Below the pieces are notes generated by a model that did no database searches, had not been told where the DNA came from, and worked only from the letters and a program-made list of their open reading frames with translations. This document shows, piece after piece, positions 61,119-64,000 of a DNA stretch of 64,000 nucleotides. Numbering within the stretch: position 1 is the stretch's first letter; every line of letters begins with the position of its first letter. The position numbers and the translations under genes are program-made. Source of the DNA: Kribbella steppae (GTDB lineage: Bacteria > Actinomycetota > Actinomycetes > Propionibacteriales > Kribbellaceae); contig NZ_SLWN01000021.1 of NCBI RefSeq assembly GCF_004342025.1, forward strand, positions 1 through 64,000, in the 5' to 3' direction.

Positions 61119-62508
61119 GTGAAGACTACGGGGTTGTATCCGTGTGTCCGGTTTGACGCGGCCGGGTCGGGGGTGGCGTCGCAGGCCGGTGGCCTGTTAC
61201 TGACGGCGCGGTTTGGGCCAGTGGCGTGGACGCGGAACCGTCGACGGGTGTTGTCGCCGTGGCGCAAGCCGTTGGCTCGGCATGACCCGGCCAAGATCGT
61301 TACCGGTCTGGCGATCGCGCTCGGGCTGGGTGGGGACTGCCCGGCTGATATTGCGGCGGTGCGTGCAGAGGTGGGTGTGTTGGGTTCGGTTGCCTCAGAT
61401 CCGACGGTGTCATGCACGATCGACGCGCTCGCAGGCGACGTCGAGGTGGCGCTGAAGGGCGATCAATGTTGCCCGGGCTCGGGTGGGGGACTGGTCGGTC
61501 CGGCACGCACCGGACGCCGGTCGCGATGCCGACGACCCGTCGATTATCGACCTCGACGCCAGCTTGGTGGGTGCGCACGGCGACAAGCAGGGCGCGGCGC
61601 CAACCTTAAGCGGGGCTACGGATTCCACGCCCTGTGCGCGTTCGTCGACCACGGACCCGACGGTCCGGCGAGCCACTGCGGTCATGTTGCGGCCCGGGAA
61701 CGGCGGATCGAACACGGCCGCCGACCGCATCCGTGGCCGCGACGCCCTCAACAACTCCCCTCACATCGCCGGGGACCAGGCCCGGGCGCCGGGTGCTGAT
61801 CCGTACCGACGCGGCCGGCTGCACCCACGAGTTCCTCGACTGGATCGGCGGCCAGCGATTGTCGTACTCGGTCGGGTTCACCCTGCCCGACGACTTCGCC
61901 GACAAGCTCGAGTTGATCCCGACACCGTATGGGCACCGGCCTACGACGCCGTCGGCCGGGTCCGCGACAGCGCCTGGGTCGCCGACGTGACCGGCCTGCT
62001 CAACTTGTCGAGGTGGCCGAGCGGCATGCGGGTGATCGTGCGCAAGGAACGCCCACATCCCGGTGCCCAGCTGTGGATCACCGACGTGGACGGGCACCGT
62101 GCCACTGCGTTCGCCACCAACACCGCCCGCGGCCAGTTGGCCGACCTCGAGTTGGGGCACCGGCGCCGGGCCCGCGCCGAAGACCGGATCCGCTGCGCAA
62201 AGGACACCGGACTCAGAAACCTGCCGCTGCACGACCTCGGCCAAAACCAGATCTGGTGCGCCATCGTCGCCCTGGCTTGCGAACTGACCACCTGGATGCA
62301 ACTACTCGCCTTCACCGACACTGACGGCACCACCCACCAAGCGCGCCGATGGGAACCCAAACGCCGACGACTACGGCTCTTCTCGACCGCCGCAAGACTC
62401 GCCCGAACCAGTCGACAAGTCATCGTGCACCACGCCCGTAATGGCGCCTGGACCACCCTGCTGCACGCCGGCCTCGCCCGAATCCGCACCCTCACCGCGC
62501 CCGGCTAA
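61119..62508 (+). mobile_element. IS1380-family transposase, degenerate
   Basis: GTG 61119 starts KTTGLYPCVRFDAAGSGVAS and continues WRKPLARHDPAKIVTGLAIA and GSVASDPTVSCTIDALAGDV. Later frames give DPSIIDLDASLVGAHGDKQG, GYGFHALCAFVDHGPDG and VMLRPGNGGSNTAADRI. The C-terminal half (SGMRVIVRKERPHPGAQLWI, AEDRIRCAKDTGLRNLPLHD) is continuous to 62508. Frameshifts around 61470, 61600 and 61800 inactivate it. GAAAAATCCGGGTTAG at 62666-62681 resembles the right end of such elements. Confidence 0.75.
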
Positions 62509-62759
62509 CCCGGCGCCCGTACCGTCACTGCGACCCCGCAACAGACCAGGCCCGTGGAACCGGCGTCCACCCGAGACGACACTCAGGTCAAGGTTCCTAC
62601 CCGACTGCAAGAATCAACCCGAAACGCCGACCCGAGGCAGTCGCCACGGCGAACGCCGGAGCCACGAAAAATCCGGGTTAGTGCGTGAAAACGCACGAAG
62701 CCCGACACATTTCCGCAGGTCAGCGCGTCGCCATACGGATCATCTCCGAGCCATGAGCC

Positions 62760-62954
62760 ATGTCAGGGCAGGCCCGCGGGGACTTCCCCAACGAACAAAC
62801 CGCGCTCAATTGCATCTACCTAGGGGTCATGAGCTTGGACCCCACCGGCACCGGCCGCAGACGCTGGACAATGCGCTGGAAAACAGCGCTGAATGCCTTC
62901 GAGATCGCCTTCGACGGCCGCCTCGCCGGGCCGTCCAGCGGGGGGTCTTATTGA
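62760..62954 (+). mobile_element. IS256-family (mutator) transposase, C-terminal fragment
   Basis: The 64-residue frame has DFPNEQTALNCIYLGVMSLD, then RRWTMRWKTALNAFEIAFDG, the conserved C-terminal end of IS256-type transposases (FPxxxAALKLxYL...WxxALNxF). The catalytic domain is absent. Confidence 0.75.
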
Positions 62955-63004
62955 CGCTCTCGATAGCCGGTGCGACTATCGATATCAGATGAAGGGGGAC
63001 GGTT

Positions 63005-63901
63005 ATGGGCAGCGAGACCACCGTTCTGGCGAATCAGAGTCCGACCCGCAGCGCTCTGACTACCGAGCAGTTGAGCCTGTTCGATGACTGCGGTTATCTG
63101 CTGGTCAAGGGCATGTTCAACCACGACGAGGTGGACCGTGGGTTGGAGATGGTAAGACACGCCCTGGGTAGCGGAGCCACAACCATCGCTTGGCACCCCA
63201 GTTTCACGGACCGCGAGCACACTCTCCGGATCCGCGATGCCATCTCCCAGTGTCCGGAACTCGCCACCTTTCTCGACCATCCGCGGCTCGTCTCAACCCT
63301 GATCGCACTCCTCAGCGACAGTGTGCAGATCCTGGGGACGGAGATATTCGTGCGGTCTTGTGAGAACCGACCGCTGGAAGGATGGCACACGGACGGGGGC
63401 GAGTACCTACAGCGCATCATGCTCGCACCGGGAAGCCAGTGCCTGCAGATCAAGTGCCAGATCTTCTTGACCGACACGTCCCAGGACGAAAGTGGCAACT
63501 TCCTCCTAATCCCGCGAAGCCACCGACGCATGCCGGAGCCCCACGAAACCTGCTACCTCGACGGCCTTAATGAGGGACTACACCGAGGCGAATTGCCTGA
63601 TGACGTCACCACCATTCACGCGGCTCCGGGAGACGCCCTGCTATTCCCCTACTCGTTGTGGCACGCCGTCGGCCCCAACCGGCTACAACCGCGGATTACA
63701 CTGATATTCCGGTACGGACAACTATGGCACCGTCCGAATGACTACACACGGCAGCCCGCTCATCTCCTTGAACGCTTCTCGCCGCGGTTGCGCAGGATGT
63801 TCGGCGACCTAGGTGACGATCCGCACCCGCTCGAATTCTACAAGCCACAGGACCAAGCGTGCGTGATGTCGGTCTCGGCCGACTCAGAACGTGACCGTTA
63901 G
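63005..63901 (+). CDS. Phytanoyl-CoA dioxygenase (PhyH) family protein
   Basis: The 298-residue protein is a probable Fe(II)/2-oxoglutarate dioxygenase. LEGWHTDGGEYLQRIM gives the proximal His-x-Asp, and LFPYSLWHAVGPNRLQPRIT gives the distal His and the Arg for 2-oxoglutarate. FFLTDTSQDESGNFLLIPRS-type sequence forms the jelly-roll core. ATG 63005 has AAGGGGG 8 nt upstream. All iron ligands are intact, unlike the surrounding debris. Its substrate is unknown. It shares only the fold with the PhyH protein at 43800. The last 100 bp of the window hold nothing recognisable. Confidence 0.88.
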   Translation: MGSETTVLANQSPTRSALTTEQLSLFDDCGYLLVKGMFNHDEVDRGLEMVRHALGSGATTIAWHPSFTDREHTLRIRDAISQCPELATFLDHPRLVSTLIALLSDSVQILGTEIFVRSCENRPLEGWHTDGGEYLQRIMLAPGSQCLQIKCQIFLTDTSQDESGNFLLIPRSHRRMPEPHETCYLDGLNEGLHRGELPDDVTTIHAAPGDALLFPYSLWHAVGPNRLQPRITLIFRYGQLWHRPNDYTRQPAHLLERFSPRLRRMFGDLGDDPHPLEFYKPQDQACVMSVSADSERDR

Positions 63902-64000
63902 GCAACGTTGACCATGGCGACGGGTACCGACCGCGGCCGCGGACTTTCGAAAATCGCCCATGATGAGACGCCGGGGCCGGCAGCCGTAATCCTAGCCGCG

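Overview
The window is high-GC DNA from an actinobacterium. The mycothiol-type isomerase, polyphosphate glucokinase, Lsr2 remnant, IS families and heavy use of GTAC-containing codons fit the Nocardioidaceae, perhaps a Kribbella relative; that placement is inference. It is an accessory, rearranged region. Intact metabolic operons alternate with gene fragments, frameshifted genes and insertion-sequence debris.

Region by region. 1-6 kb: an IS3 end cuts off a dps gene, followed by a four-gene redox operon (molybdopterin enzyme, flavin reductase, DUF6510, NTF2-like), an oxidoreductase, a small zinc-finger protein, msrB-msrA, and a cluster of fragments. 6-12 kb: a TetR repressor diverges, over paired operators, from an operon of an esterase, a sugar-type ABC importer without its own ATPase, and a sugar/polyol dehydrogenase. 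12.5-20 kb: two alpha/beta hydrolases, an SDR pair around a 31-bp perfect inverted repeat, a broken lsr2, ppgK and decayed catabolic genes. 20-30 kb: a DUF4143 ATPase behind four phased repeats, then an intact four-gene Wadjet-type SMC defence operon and a stub of a second ATPase. 30.4-37.1 kb: two complementary fragments of an ATP-dependent DNA ligase about 6 kb apart, with an XRE regulator, alcohol dehydrogenase, lipoprotein, MFS exporter and lipocalin-like gene between them. 37-41 kb: aldehyde dehydrogenase, then an SDR divergent from a TetR/isomerase pair. 41-43.6 kb: Tn554-type accessory genes and a broken two-component system. 43.8-48 kb: a PhyH dioxygenase divergent from an AraC regulator, and a secreted PhoD phosphatase. 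48-55.3 kb: a second ABC importer operon with an IclR regulator, a large FAD oxidoreductase and a GDSL esterase lacking its nucleophile region. 55.6-64 kb: decayed SRPBCC and hemerythrin genes, an integrase fragment, a tRNA-Lys 3' half with its terminator (an old attachment site), a GIY-YIG protein with treble-clef repeats, ISL3, IS1380 and IS256 debris, and an intact PhyH dioxygenase.

How the parts work together. The two ABC importers lack an ATP-binding subunit and probably share a chromosomal MsiK-type ATPase; both sit with enzymes suited to modified sugars. JetA-D overlap at every junction and should be made as one anti-plasmid complex. Several regulators (TetR at 6.2 and 39.7 kb, IclR at 52 kb) have visible dyads in their divergent or upstream regions. 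Several promoters place the predicted transcription start on or within a few bases of the start codon, suggesting leaderless mRNAs.

Limits: all family names come from reading translated motifs, not searches. The many frameshifts could be real decay or assembly errors.
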